The translations under genes were made by a program, and so were the position numbers. A model generated the notes under the pieces. The model worked only from the letters and a program-made list of their open reading frames with translations, did not search any database and had not been told where the DNA came from. This document shows, piece after piece, positions 1-12,014 of a DNA stretch of 64,000 nucleotides. The stretch is from Pelecanus crispus. Taxonomy: Eukaryota > Chordata > Aves > Pelecaniformes > Pelecanidae. The stretch spans positions 9,837,806 through 9,901,805 of the forward strand of contig NC_134648.1 in the NCBI RefSeq assembly GCF_030463565.1, in the 5' to 3' direction. Positions within the stretch are counted from its first letter, which is position 1, and every line of letters starts with the position of its first letter.

Positions 1-3000
1 CCATAAAATTTGGACTAGAAGACAACTTGGTACATTGCCTGTGTACAGACAACAACAGACAAGAAATCTAAAATAAGCTACATCATGTAAGAACCACTGA
101 CTTGTTAAGAATCCGTCACGTAAACCTTTAAGTGGGCTAACGCCTATTTTACTGGATTAAGAGAGTTACAGCATCTTAAAGTGCTTGGGCTCACTTGGAT
201 TAAAAAAAAAAAAAAATTGAAGACAGCACTATCACAATTGGCTTTTTTTTTCTATTTTAGATTCAGAGATTTTCTGTAGGTAGGGTTACTTATTTTTAAA
301 CTTTTACAGGCTGAAAAATATTGTATGTAGTTATGCTTGATATTGTCTTAAATAATTTTTCAATTCAGGGATTTACAGAAAAATAAGGTATTATAACCTT
401 ATGTTGAAAATTAAAAATAATTCTCCTCCATCCCACATCTTCCAACAGGAATATATACCATCTTGTTAGGGAAAAAAGCTACCTTTCGATACACCAGACA
501 CCACCCACATCCAATTAGCACACTGGATTTGCCCGCCCACAATTCATCTGTACAGGTCCAGAAGGTGCAACTCCTTTGAGCTTTGAAAAAGCTATGCTGG
601 CAAGGTTACCACCACACCAGGAGCTCCTTTCAGGTTCCAGAGTGCTGACAGTGGTGTACACCACCCGTGAGGAACACACAGAGGATAACAGGATGGAACA
701 CACTCTCTTGAATGAGCTGTGTTGGTTAAATTCTCTATTTTGTTTCCTTTCAAGCTGTGTCTTTTGGGAATTGTTTTGGTTTTTAGCTGAGAATGGCTCC
801 ATTCACAGGTACAAATCAAAGCAAGCAAATAACCTGAACATTTCACAAAAATGCATGTTCTGGGAAAGAAAGCACAACCTCCAGCAGTTACAGAAATTAT
901 ATATCTGCATACAACAAGGGTGCTATTTAACAAAAATATTTCCTTCCTAGAAGGTAATCCACCACACAACTCATATTTTAACAATGCTCCTCTACAGTTC
1001 TGTTAAAATATTAACTGCATCTACTCATGGTCATTCGTTAGCACAATGATCTAAAAATCATTATAGCATCATACAAAAAAGGTATTTCTTCCAGAGTCTT
1101 CTAAAGCTTTAGAAGTTAATCAGTTTTCAAAAAATACCAAACTTTTCAGTTTTCAAAAGAGTACTGCCAACCTTATAAGATAATTGGTTTCTAAAAGATT
1201 AATATACCACTATATTCGTTTTCACTTACAAAGAATTATGTTGTTCTTGAAAATTTAATATCAAAACCTTGACTCTTTAATAAGGCTCAAAACCAGAAGA
1301 TTAGTAAAAATCTAATATTTCTATTTTTGTAGTCATATCATCTTAAATGAAAAATCATTCAGACGAAGGATGGGGAAGACTTGTGGCTTTTGAATGCAGA
1401 AGATTGTATGATTTATTGGATTTTTACAGCAGGTCAGGTAGTATTATCAATGCAAAGTACTTAATTTAAAGGACCACTTTATACTAATTTTAATTCTAAA
1501 TAAATGCTTATTTATACTAAATTTCCGTAGAATCTTTTGTTCATATATATATTTTACATAAATGTAAGTTTGGTGAACATACACTTAATGTAAGAACAGC
1601 TGCCCCAGGTCAGGCAAAGGGTCCTTCTACCTCACTAGTTCATCAATAATACACAAAAGTCCAGTTGTAACTCTCTTGTACTAAATGGGAGGGAACAGTA
1701 ATTCTTCTCCTTGACCTTGCAACTGCAGGATTTTTAAATTAGCCCAGAGCACTAATTTGGATCACGTGTTGCTTTTTATAGCGTAAGACTCAAGTACATT
1801 ACCATCAGCATGCAATTTATGTTTTGACAATACACCTTTGAAGACTTGGTGGAACCAGGCTCCTTCTTCAAGGCTTTTCTGGAGAACACTCTCTGTCCCT
1901 TCACCGATGGATTAATAATACTTTGCTGTATCTACTCAATCTACCCTTTTTCATGCTCTTTCCTAAAATTAGAGGTTACACTTTTACTGGTTTACCTTAA
2001 CAAAACAGGACAGAATTGTCTAGAAGGCTCATGACAGAAATTCTGAAACAGACGGCAAACATAATATATAGCCTGTTACTAAAGAAAGCAAAGATGTTTT
2101 TCTTTGCTGCTCTAACAGCTGAGGACTGAAAATACCAGATTTATTCCATATAGTAGATATCCCACAATTGAGCGCATTTTATGCAAGGAACAGATTTGTG
2201 AATTTGCTATTATTTCTTATTTTCCAAAGAAAAAATAGTCCTAGTCACATCAAGTTGTGTTTATCTATGGTATTTGAAGCTTCTGGCCTAAATTCAATTA
2301 CATTTGTTCTAATTTAAGATAAGTGTAAAGATTTTCATTCTGGAAGCTGTACACTTGTTCTAAAGTTGCCTTTGTCAAAACCCAGGAAACTATTGTGTCC
2401 TTTGTGGGAGGGAGACCAACATTATCTCCTTAATAGAGCACAACAATTGTCCTTAAAAACACGCCTTAGAATCTTTGCTGACAAAACCATCATTAGACAC
2501 TAGTAATCTGAGACGATCTGGTTGGTGATGTATCTCTTCAAAATTTCATGTGTTAGTAGAATTGTGGGAAAAGTATTGGACAAAGAACTCTCAGCTGTTA
2601 GAATCCTCAGGTTTTCTTGGTGAAGAAGTAATGGGTCTGGGTTGTTTGTTTTGTTTTTTGCATTTGCCTAAAAGTTTGTATATGCTATTCTGCAAGACTC
2701 TGCATTCCCAACTCTGTTTCAACATGTTAATGAAGCCGCTGTTAGGGAGTACAGATAAGTGAATTATTATAGAATATGGTGACATGGTTACCATCTTCAT
2801 CTGTGTTTCAGACCCATCTAAATACAATGGCTAAGTGTGCTATACGTATGCTCATTGTATGACAACAGAAAAACAAAGGGACGCTGAACACCACATTCCT
2901 GAGAAGACCAAACTGAAGACCCAGAGAGCATACGGGAAAGTCCCTCTGAGAGTCTTTTTTATCCCATCTGCAATATTTGATTTTGATGGGAAAATAGCTG

Positions 3001-5800
3001 TTTCAAGCTTATCACAGTGCTCCAATTCAGATTTTAATCATAATCCAGTAAAGATTACTCCATCAAATACAGAGCTGTAGTAAATGTAACCTGAAGGGTG
3101 ACATTTTTAAGCCTATTTTGTCAGTTACTCCAAAGTTGGTGTTAGCCACCTGTTGATTTCTGGATGAAGTTTAAGAGATTGGAACTGCTTGTCCAAGTAC
3201 TACCTTGCTTGGGATCTGCATTTTCCCCCCATTACAAGAGGACCCCTTCAGTAATTTGAATTCTTCTGATGAAAATATATAATCTTTCACAAGCTAGCCA
3301 GCTGAGGCATTTTCAAAAAACAGGTGATTTGAAGTTTCCATATCATACAAGTTGGTTAGTAGGTCTAACAAGCACAGAAATACATTTTCAGGATCCTTAC
3401 CTTCTGTAATAAAACATAATTACATGGTATATTGTATCTGTCTTTTACAGGACAGTACTATGGTAAGAAGGTAGATAATAACAGAGGATTTTTTTCAGCC
3501 ACAAGTAAAAAAGATTACTAAGAAATCAGCAGAAAAAATATCTTAACACATTTCAGTTCAGATTAAGAGAAGAGGAAAATGTAAGGCAGTTGCACTCTAA
3601 TTAAGACTGTAAAAATGTGTATCTACTTACACCACTTTTGTACGTGGGATTAAATTCTCCTTCTCCCTAACCTTTCAATCCTAACTTTTTTCAAGATTTA
3701 GTCAGCGTCCTTCTACCTCTTAGTATAAAGACATTAACTGTTCAAGGGATTAACAGAACCCAGGTTTACCCAAGTTTTACAGACACAGAAAAATCTAGAG
3801 GTTTTTTAGCGAGCCAAAAAGCAGTTTACCTTCGTTTTAAACACCATACTGCCACCTAGTCGACAAGCTAATGAACTATGTTGTCCTCCTACTTACTGCA
3901 CGGCAACAGCTAAAGCCGTGGAAAAAATTAAATCGTTTCCTAAAAATATGTTTATGCAAGGACTAAGGTATCAGAAGCCACGAGAGCTCCAACTAACTTC
4001 TTCCTTCAGCAGAAGTACTGTGGCAGCACAAAGCAAGCAGCAACTGCAGTTTTCAGAACTCATTTGCAACAATGCCACTCACTTTCTGCAAAAAATGGCA
4101 GATATATTCAGGTAGCATTCTGATGTGGTAGTTGCTACTTATTTGTAGTTATAGTTGTGAAATAACTATACCAAGTGTAAAACAAGGAAGTAATTAGACT
4201 CAGTACCATCAACTAAGAGATCAGTCCAAAATAATTTAATATTAACATTAAACAGATTTACACTGAGGAATGTATTGAAGAAAACCATTCCCATATGCAA
4301 GAGATCTAAAGATCTGTGAAATTTAGTTTTATCAATTAAAGAAGGCTGTCTGCTGTGGAAGCATCATTCAGAACCACGTTGAGCTGTGGAATGTTTCTTA
4401 CATGACTGTCTCATTAAGGGGAATAAATTGCTCTCCTGGCTAAATCTAATCCAAAAGATTAGGGACATGGCAGCAGGAGGAGCAAACGCAATCTCCTGTG
4501 TCAGCAAGTTCAGGCACTACTGATATTTAACTTCTTTCCAACATTTTGGAAATATCTCTTTCATATTCAGAAGGAATTGATTTGCCTGAAGGCTGTTTTG
4601 GTTTGTTTTTTTCTCTTCTCTCTTCTTTTAAGTGTGTCTGACAAGTAGTACTACTTTTTCCTCTACAAACCATTCCTCAACACAACTTACACTAACATTA
4701 CTATTAAATATTTTGGGATCCCTATGGTAAAGCTTCAAAAGTAAAGAAATTATTATCTCAATGGGGCATAATATGAAAATTATTTCTTTTCTGCCTGAGC
4801 ATCACAGATGATGTCGATATCAGTGAAAAAAATTCCTGTCTCATCTTTAGGACAATTTCCTAATCCTATATACGTGCATCCTGCTGTACGTTAGTGTAAG
4901 GACATCTCTGCAGCACCAGGTTTGGAACAGCTCCTGCAGGGGGTCAGGAATGGCAGGAGAAGGCAAGGAGCAGCCTTGTACCAGGACACGGAGCTTTATG
5001 TCTCCTCCCCATGCCACAGCATCCCCAAAACTCCAGAGCAGCAGAGACTGCAGAAAACAGGTGGATGTTCTTCCCTCCCTTGAGGTACCCAGTCTAATAC
5101 ACGATCAACAGGTACAGGATTTTTGCAGGCCAGAATGCATGGTGTTTCTGTTAAAGGTGCCTTAGAAGACTATAATTACATGGCATAGCGATAAAAGCTT
5201 GAATGCAAAAGGCGTAAGAAACCAGAACAGCAACACTTTTAAGACAACACATAAACATAGTGAAGACAGTATTTTTAGAGCTTTTTTCATGTTAGCTTTT
5301 ACCATGGATATGAGACACAACGTGACTGAGATCTTACCAGAAATACTCAGTGAATATGGATGTTTTACATATTTGTTCAAATTCCTAAGTGAAAGACAAG
5401 AATTCAACTTTCCTACTGAGGATAAATTTTGCAACTTGAAGCACTCTGCCGTTGGCTACACATCCAGTTATTTTTCCAGCTAAAAGTCACTGCCATGGCT
5501 ATAGCGACACACAACTGGCATTGGGGTGTCAGAGGAAACTAAACCAGAAAAGCCACCCTAGTTTCAAACCAGGAACACTTCTGTGTAGTTACCTGCAGGC
5601 TGAAACACACTGGAAGTCAGACAGAAGCAATGCAATAAGCATCAAACTAAGCAAGGGTATGCATGCAAGTGCAAGAAGAGACATAGAAGAAAAGGAGGAG
5701 AGACTCTCATGTACTTTTGTCCGTTTGCATACAGAACAGACTTGGGAAAGGTGGTGCTGACAGAAAAGATGCCGCAGGTATTAACGTATTTTCCTCACAG
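1..5800. other. Non-coding DNA left of the first CpG island
   Basis: This stretch is AT-rich with scattered poly(A)/poly(T) runs and many short random frames. I checked both strands for coiled-coil exons of CCDC73, the gene expected here on the minus strand from synteny, and recognised none. If the minus-strand donor at 6135-6136 belongs to CCDC73, this block would be its first intron. That is inference. No RNA gene or recognisable transposon was seen. Confidence 0.5.
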
Positions 5801-6136
5801 ACCTGTAGCACGGTGAAACTGTTCTTACGCTGAGAGGTAAGTGGCCTGGCTAGAAATTTAAGTATGCATTTCCCGACTCTGGATGGGGCATTGCATAAAC
5901 AAATCCATATGAAAAGCAAGAGACTCTCCGCTCTCTCCTGGACAGGCCCAAGATTAACTGTGCCGTGGCCTCCCAGGCCCAGCTGGAAAACCGCTTTTTT
6001 AAAGCCTTGCTTCCCCCCCTCCCCTCTACCAGAGAGGAGGCGGCGTATTCTCCAGCCGGCACAGCCGCCCTCACGCCTCCAACATCCAGGGCGGCAGCAC
6101 CCAGCAGGCAGCGGCGAGACCCTCCCGCCGCCTTAC

Positions 6137-6400
6137 CCCGTTCTCCGGGCAGCGAGCCGGGGCTCCGCGGTGCCGGTGCCGGTGCCCCTTCCCTTCCCGC
6201 CCTCCCGCCTCGCGCGGGGGGGGGGCTGCTCTCCTCAGGTGGGCCTTGAGCCACGCCCCCTGCCCACAGGGCACGGGCGGAGGCAGCGCGCGTTTGTAAT
6301 ACGGCTCCCTTCGTCCCACAGTCACCGTTACTTCCTCAGCAATACCGAGGAGCAGGGCACCTAATCCTTCCCACTCTGAAACGCAAACCTCCGCGGACGC
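6137..6400 (-). other. Putative non-coding first exon, CCDC73 candidate
   Basis: On the minus strand a GGG|GTAAGG donor lies at 6135-6136 inside the CpG island, so a first exon would end at 6137. The 5' limit is a guess. In human, CCDC73 is transcribed away from PRRG4 and starts some tens of kb from it, which matches the position and strand here. No CCDC73 coding exon is visible in the 6 kb to the left, so the assignment rests on gene order and the donor only. Confidence 0.3.
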
Positions 6401-6561
6401 GAGCCGTGCTTCCGCGCCCTCGCCCCGCCCAGAGCCGAGGCCCAGCGCCCGCCGAGGCAGGCGGCGGCGGAGGCGGCGGGCGGCGGGGCCGTGCTGGGCC
6501 CGGCGGGCGGGGGCGGGGGGGCCGTGCTGGGCCCGCTCGGCTCGCCCGCCCGGGGCGGCAG
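6400..6561 (+). other. Putative first exon of an unassigned plus-strand gene
   Basis: The CpG island contains a consensus donor, CAG|GTAAGG, with the exon ending at 6561. Read in the frame that joins in phase to the open exon at 7125, this segment is open and rich in Gly, Ala, Arg and Pro, as GC-rich DNA generally is. It has no in-frame ATG, only a GTG at 6406, so it is better taken as 5' UTR or as part of a longer first exon. The start is not determined. Confidence 0.35.
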
Positions 6562-6958
6562 GTAAGGCACCCCGCCTCCCTAGCGCCGCCCTCCGCTGAC
6601 ACCACGCCGAAATTCACCTTAAAGCCAGCGGCACCCAGAAGGGAATTTGGTTTTTAAAGGCGTGCCTGGGACTTTCTTTCCTTATCTTACACACCCGCTA
6701 TGTAGTTCTGAAGCGTACGAGCCCTTTGCCGTAAGTTTGTACTACTCTTCCCCAAACAGCTTTTTTTTGGCACAATAGATTAGATTTATCTACTTGACTT
6801 TGCTTAAACTATATTATTTAACTGCTAGTTAAAGCGCACACAAAAACAAGGAGAAGGTGATTTGACTTTTGGGAGGTATACAGCCCAGCTTTGTTAGAAC
6901 ACACGTGAAGAAGGAAATACTTTATACCGAAATCAACATTTCTAAACCACTCAAGTTT

Positions 6959-7033
6959 AAAAAAAAAAAAAAAAAAAAAATTAAAACAGGATACCTGAAA
7001 TATGTGCTTGGTATTAAGAAAAAAAAAAAAAAA
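6959..7033. repeat. Two poly(A) tracts
   Basis: An A run of about 22 at 6959-6980 is followed 40 bases later by a second interrupted A run ending at 7033. Both lie in the presumed intron between the CpG island and the open exon at 7125. No transposon body is recognisable upstream of them. Confidence 0.9.
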
Positions 7034-7124
7034 GAAAAGCAGAATGATGATGATCAGAACTATACTCTTACTCAGTCCAAATAATTTCTCATTAAAAAAA
7101 AACAAACTTTGTTTTCTTGGCTAG

Positions 7125-7445
7125 GCAGCTTCATTGGCACAGAGTCCCAAAAGAATATTCTTAGGAAGGCCGATTCCCGTAACACTGGAAACCTGCAGTG
7201 ACAGCGACCCTCCCAAACAGCTCCTGTGCCCGTATAACAGCAAATCTCCTTTCGAACGCATGCTCAGGTTAGTCCTCATTAACCTCACCAGGTACCACCG
7301 CGCTCATGCTCGTGAGTTGGAGTGCCAGGGTTTCTATGTATCGCCAGTGGATCTTCACAACACAAATCCCCAGCTAACACATGCAAGGCTGGAGCTAGTG
7401 GAGCAGCTGAGCAGTGTGCTGGCTGAGACTGCATTGTCCCCGTAG
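7125..7445 (+). CDS. Candidate coding exon of an unrecognised gene
   Basis: An open frame of 106 codons begins exactly after a good splice acceptor (pyrimidine tract then ctag at 7121-7124) and ends with TAG at 7443-7445. An in-frame stop sits just inside the upstream intron at 7122. The segment is distinctly richer in G+C than its AT-rich flanks, and its amino-acid mix is balanced, with Cys, Trp-free hydrophobic and charged runs such as LRLVLINLTRYHRAH. It joins in phase to the donor at 6561. The first in-frame ATG is at 7260 and would give a 61-residue product, so either that start, a non-AUG start or a missing upstream exon is required. I do not recognise the family and propose no function. 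An internal donor-like site (ctcag|gttagt, 7263-7273) could truncate the exon. It could also be a decayed retrocopy or an lncRNA exon. Confidence 0.45.
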   Translation, partial: AASLAQSPKRIFLGRPIPVTLETCSDSDPPKQLLCPYNSKSPFERMLRLVLINLTRYHRAHARELECQGFYVSPVDLHNTNPQLTHARLELVEQLSSVLAETALSP

Positions 7446-10400
7446 GTCTTCATGGCTGTTTCGAGTATTACTGGATGACTAGTGGAAATATAACAACTGG
7501 AATACATTATCTGTTCAGGAAGATCTGCCAGGGGATTTTCACTTTTCAATGAAATCGACCTTTTATTTTACACAAATAGTTAGTTTGACCTTCAACTACG
7601 AAATCTTACGTATTTAGAACTCAATCCTGCTCTCGCTCCCACTGACTTCGAGACAAAAAGAGCCAGGTAACACAAGCACAGCACGTTAAATACAATTGGA
7701 TTATTTAAAGATCAGATAATACAAAATATTTTGTCCAACTCTTCTTTGCAATTTTCATAGAAAATGGTAAGAGAATTAAAACTGAAAATACTATATCCAG
7801 GAAATTTTTTATAATAGCACTATTTAAAGAACCACCACATTTTAAACAGCTTCATGAAGAACAGCTTCAAAATTGTATGCTCTTATTTGTCACTTACGTA
7901 GTAACCATAGTGTCAGTTTATGACTTTACCGATTAAGTAGTTCTCTGCAAAACTTAGCATTAATTTTTATAATTATCTTCATATCGTTAATAGATCAATG
8001 CTGAACTGCTGCATGGAAGAAGACCTAGATGTAAGAGCAAGAAAGGGGATACAAAGTCATACAACTCGGGCAAAGCATAATAGGAGTATAATGTGAAAAC
8101 GAGCACTATAATGGAAAGGTATGCAGGAACTTATTTATCAAGGATTTACATTTAACATGGAATGCAAGCTGAAGTCATCTAATAACTGGCTATTAGGGTC
8201 CATTACTTTTGCTTGATCAAATTTGAAAGAGGCAAAAGGAAATGGGATAATGAACATGAGAAATAAATAGGTTTCCAGTAACTATTTCATTTCCTGGACA
8301 AGGAGACTAGAATGATCTAAGCGACTTGTAGAAATATATGTCCTATCTTAAAAGAAAACAAAACACAAATTTGAAGGTGATAAAGGGACCCTTTTCACTT
8401 ATTTTCCTCTCTATGCTAAAATTCAAATACGAATGTACAAAAAAATTGGTTTGCATTTCACCTGGATTAATGTCTTCAACAACAGCATGAACTTCCATGA
8501 AAGCATCATTTCTGTAAACTGTATAGTGCAAGTGTCTTTCAATAAAGTTCATAGCAAATAGTTATGGATATTTAATGTTACACATAAATCACATCTTATG
8601 GAAACATAACATAGTCACTGTGGAATGAATTGCTTTTTTTTCCATGTAATCCTATGATTTACTTGGCAAAACCTAAAATATTTATTTGAAACAATGATAC
8701 CTGGAAATGTAAAATTTTCCAAAGTGCAATTCAGAAAGCATTCTTGTGCAGAAGTTTTGAAATGTGTAATCTAGATCTATTAGATGGGGACATAATTTGG
8801 ACTGTCACCAGTAACATGAGATCTATGTCTGCCAAGGCCACAGTTGGAAGCTAAAAGATGAATAAAGCTCAGCACCAGAGTTCCGCTTTTCTTGCTCCCA
8901 CATTAAATGGGCTTGTAGGTCTTCCTACACTATTTTTGTTACTTTTGTTCAAACCAGGGGACGGGAAGAGGGGCGCGAAGGAGGGAAATTAATTTCTTTC
9001 CATCATCCCTGCATACCAAAACAATGGTTTTGGCCTCCTATCTTTGATTTTTAAATCCTTTCAGATACTGTGGTGTCAACTCTTTCAAAAAACCTTTGTG
9101 TGTTCAATCCTTTGTCCTTAGAGCAGCTGCATTTTCATTGCTTCTTGCTCTGGATATCTCCCGATTTTCTGAATTATGCCACATTCACACAAGCCAACCA
9201 ACCAGTGATGGCTAATAAAGCTCAGTTGTTCTGCCTGTTGCGGAAGCAGTCCTCATCAAGAAATCAATTAAACGTGTACTTACCCTTTAGCTTTTTGCTA
9301 TCGATGACACTATTCACAGGTTAAAGTGTACACAATCAAATGCTTTTCTGAACACTTGCTGTCAAAAAAAAGATTAAACCCCCAAAATGTCTGCTACAAA
9401 TAACAGGTTTCAAAACCTTAATCTGAGATCTTCCCCACCCCCCCTTTGTTTTTTCTTTTTTAAATCTGAACTGCCTCCTTAAAGGAACATCAACAAAATC
9501 TCATAGTTTTCTTCCTTACATTAAGGACATAAACTGCACTCAGTGTGAGTGTACTGTCAGCTAGTGCCTCACTCGTGCACAGTGCTGTTTAAAAAAAACA
9601 AAAAAAAAAAACCCCAAAAAAACTGAAAACAAATCCCAAGCTGCTTATGTATGTAAAATAGAGTCTGTCTTAAGAAAGTAATTTCTACTACTGTAATTCT
9701 GAGCATCTCTCAAATACCCATTCCCAATACCTTAAAATAACTTATTGACCTGTTTTTTCAATTCTAAAACTCTGCTCAAATATATTCCTAGCATAAAAAA
9801 AAAGGTATCATCAGATACAAAACAATTTTTAAATAAAAGTAAGAAAATATCTTTCTTCCATATTTAGCTCACATAAAAAGGATGACCTTTTGACTGCATT
9901 AAAAAAAACCCACAAATGCTACAAAGGTATACAAAGTCAGTCACAATTACATTAACACTTCTCTGGCATTTTTTTAAAAAGGGGGGAGGGAATGTTAGGG
10001 TGTTTTTTTTTTAATCATACAATTTTTTTTGTTGCAAAAAGAAAACCAAAACTAGCAAGTACTATCAAATTCAACAGAAGATTTTATTGGGAACCGCATC
10101 AAACCTAAAATTAGCACATACTGACATCTGAAAGACATAAAAAGACTTAAGTCTCTTTCAATTTTGTTCTTCATAATTGTATTATACAAAATAAGCTGGT
10201 GTAAGAGATTGGGGGGGAGGGGAAGAATCAGAGACTCTTTGGCTGACTGGATGTGTTACATTAATTTCTTAATATGTGAAGGAGTGGATTACCCCTCTAA
10301 CAGCAATGGGAAATTAGTTTCTTTATTTCTTCATTAAGACTGTGGGAGGGAAATTAATTTTCTACTCTGGTTTTCAAAATTAATTGAATATATCTTTATT

Positions 10401-10846
10401 AAAGTGATAAATATATACACATACTATTTGGTTGAAAGAATTCTCTAAATTAATCCTAAACAGACATTTTCAAAACAGTTTGGTAGCACATGGTTTTGGT
10501 TTGGTTTTTTTTTTTGTTTAATTTTCTGATGTTATAAAAATACTGAAAAAAATGGATCATATAAACCCAGTATAATAAAGCTCTCTATACAAAAAAGTAT
10601 CTGAAAACAGTTTTTCTAGAGTAGTTTTTGTAGAATTAGTTAAATAGCATATTGTTCAGTCTTCATTTCTTCCTACTCTGTGTTATTTTTGTACCTATGT
10701 TCTTGCAGCTTGTAACATGTCCCTAAGTGTCTACGCTTTCACATGTTTGGGTATGTGCATCAAAAAATGTTTTTTTGATTGTTCTAACAAAAACCTGTAG
10801 TTTTTAAAAGCATCATCCACTTAGTTTGAAGAATGAGGCAAAGTAT
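7446..10846. other. Non-coding DNA, no gene seen
   Basis: AT-rich sequence with homopolymer A/T runs (for example 9590-9620 and 10003-10031). Candidate poly(A) signals for the orphan exon upstream occur at about 8250, 8529 and 8863. A 69-codon minus-strand frame at 8343-8552 has no splice context or family resemblance and was not called. Confidence 0.6.
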
Positions 10847-10945
10847 CATAGAATCACAGAGTCGTTTAGGTTGGAAAAGACCTTTAAGATCATCCAGTCC
10901 AACCATTAACCTAACACTACCAAGTCCACCACTAAACCAGTTAAG
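10847..10945 (-). mobile_element. CR1 LINE 3'-end fragment
   Basis: The plus strand reads catagaatcacagag, then ggttggaaaagacc and atcatccagtccaacc, the reverse complement of the conserved avian CR1 3' UTR and its ATTCTATG-type terminal repeat. It lies just outside the 3' end of the long CR1 that follows, in the same orientation, so it is either a separate insertion or a partial duplication of that element's tail. Confidence 0.85.
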
Positions 10946-11180
10946 GGTAGAGTGGTAATTTCATGTTTCCCGGCTTGGTGGCTGGATTATTTTTTAATGA
11001 AAGTAAAAACTAGGAATCATTAAGGTCGGAAAGGATCTCCAAGATCACCAGTCCAACCATCAACCCAACACCACCATGCTCACTAAACCATGTCCCAAAG
11101 TGCCACATCTACCCGTTTTTTGAACACTTCCAGGGATGGTGACTCCACCACCTCTCGGGGCAGCCTGTTCCAATGCTTGA

Positions 11181-12014
11181 CTACCCTTTCTGTGAAGAAA
11201 TTTTTCCTAATATCCAATCTAAACCTCCTCGATGCAGTTTGAGGCCATTTCCTCTCGTCCTATCGCTAACCACATGGGAGAAGAGCCCACCCCCCTCAGT
11301 ACACCCTCCTTTCAGGCAGTTGTAGAAAGCGATAAGGTCTCCCCTCAGCCTCCTCTTCTCTGTTCTGATTCTCCCCAGTTCCCTCAGCCACTCCTCATAA
11401 GACTTGCTCTCCAGACCCTTCACCAGCTTCGTTGCCCTTCTCTGGACACGCTCCAGCACCTCAAGGTCCTTCTTGTATTGACGGGCCCAAAACTGGACAC
11501 AGTATTCGAGGTGCGGCCTCACCAGCACCGAGTACAGGGGGACAATCACCTCCCTGCCCCTGCTGGCCACACTATTCCTGATACAAGCCAGGATGCTGTT
11601 GGCCGCCTTGGCCACCTGGGCACACTGCTGGCTCATGTTCAGCCAGCTGTCAGCCAACACCCCCAGGTCCTTTTCCGCCAGGCAGCTTCCCAGCCACTCT
11701 TCCCCAAGCCTGTAGCATTGCATGGGGTTGTTGTGACCCAAGTGCAGGACCTGGCACTTGGCCTTGTTGAACCTCATACAGTTGGCCTCGGCCCATCGGT
11801 CCAGCCTGTCCAGGTCCCTCTGCAGGGCCATCCTACCCTCCAGCAGATCGACGCTCCCACCCAACTTGGTGTCATCTGCAAACTTACTGAGGGCACACTC
11901 AATCCCCTCATCCAGATCGCTGATAAAGATATTAAACAAGACTGGCCCCAAAGCAGAGCCCTGGGGAACACCACTTGTGACCAGTTGCCAACTGGATTGA
12001 ACTCCATTCACCAC
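11181..12014 (-). pseudogene. CR1 reverse transcriptase, C-terminal part
   Basis: A 277-codon frame continues the RT after the frameshift. It shows the [17 protein letters not shown] block, the FADDTKL catalytic box with its double aspartate, and the CR1 C-terminal region ([13 protein letters not shown] and a terminal K-rich end) up to its stop. The catalytic residues are present, but the upstream frameshift and the missing 5' half make the element unable to move by itself. Confidence 0.92.

Larger units (their letters stand above)
5980..6620. promoter_or_regulatory. CpG island, probable bidirectional promoter
   Basis: A sharp rise in G+C and CpG density stands out from AT-rich flanks. It contains a minus-strand splice donor (plus-strand text cttacc at 6132-6137) and a plus-strand donor (cag followed by gtaagg at 6559-6567). 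Two diverging donors inside one island suggest a bidirectional promoter. Synteny makes CCDC73 the likely minus-strand gene. The plus-strand partner is unknown. The boundaries are approximate. Confidence 0.65.

Noticed and set aside
4786-4890. Minus-strand open stretch that reads like a terminal exon
   Set aside because: About 30 codons only, weak acceptor choices, no downstream poly(A) context checked, and no family recognised; chance is the better explanation.
5338-5384. 47-base minus-strand segment with good acceptor and donor
   Set aside because: The peptide EFEQICKTSIFTEYF does not resemble the CCDC73 N-terminus and there is no neighbouring exon to join it to.
5864-6364. 166-codon plus-strand frame in the first CpG island
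   Set aside because: Pro/Arg/Ser-rich translation typical of GC-rich DNA. Opposite-strand frames are equally long.
8343-8552. 69-codon minus-strand frame with plausible amino-acid mix
   Set aside because: AT-rich composition like its surroundings, no matching splice sites, and no family resemblance.
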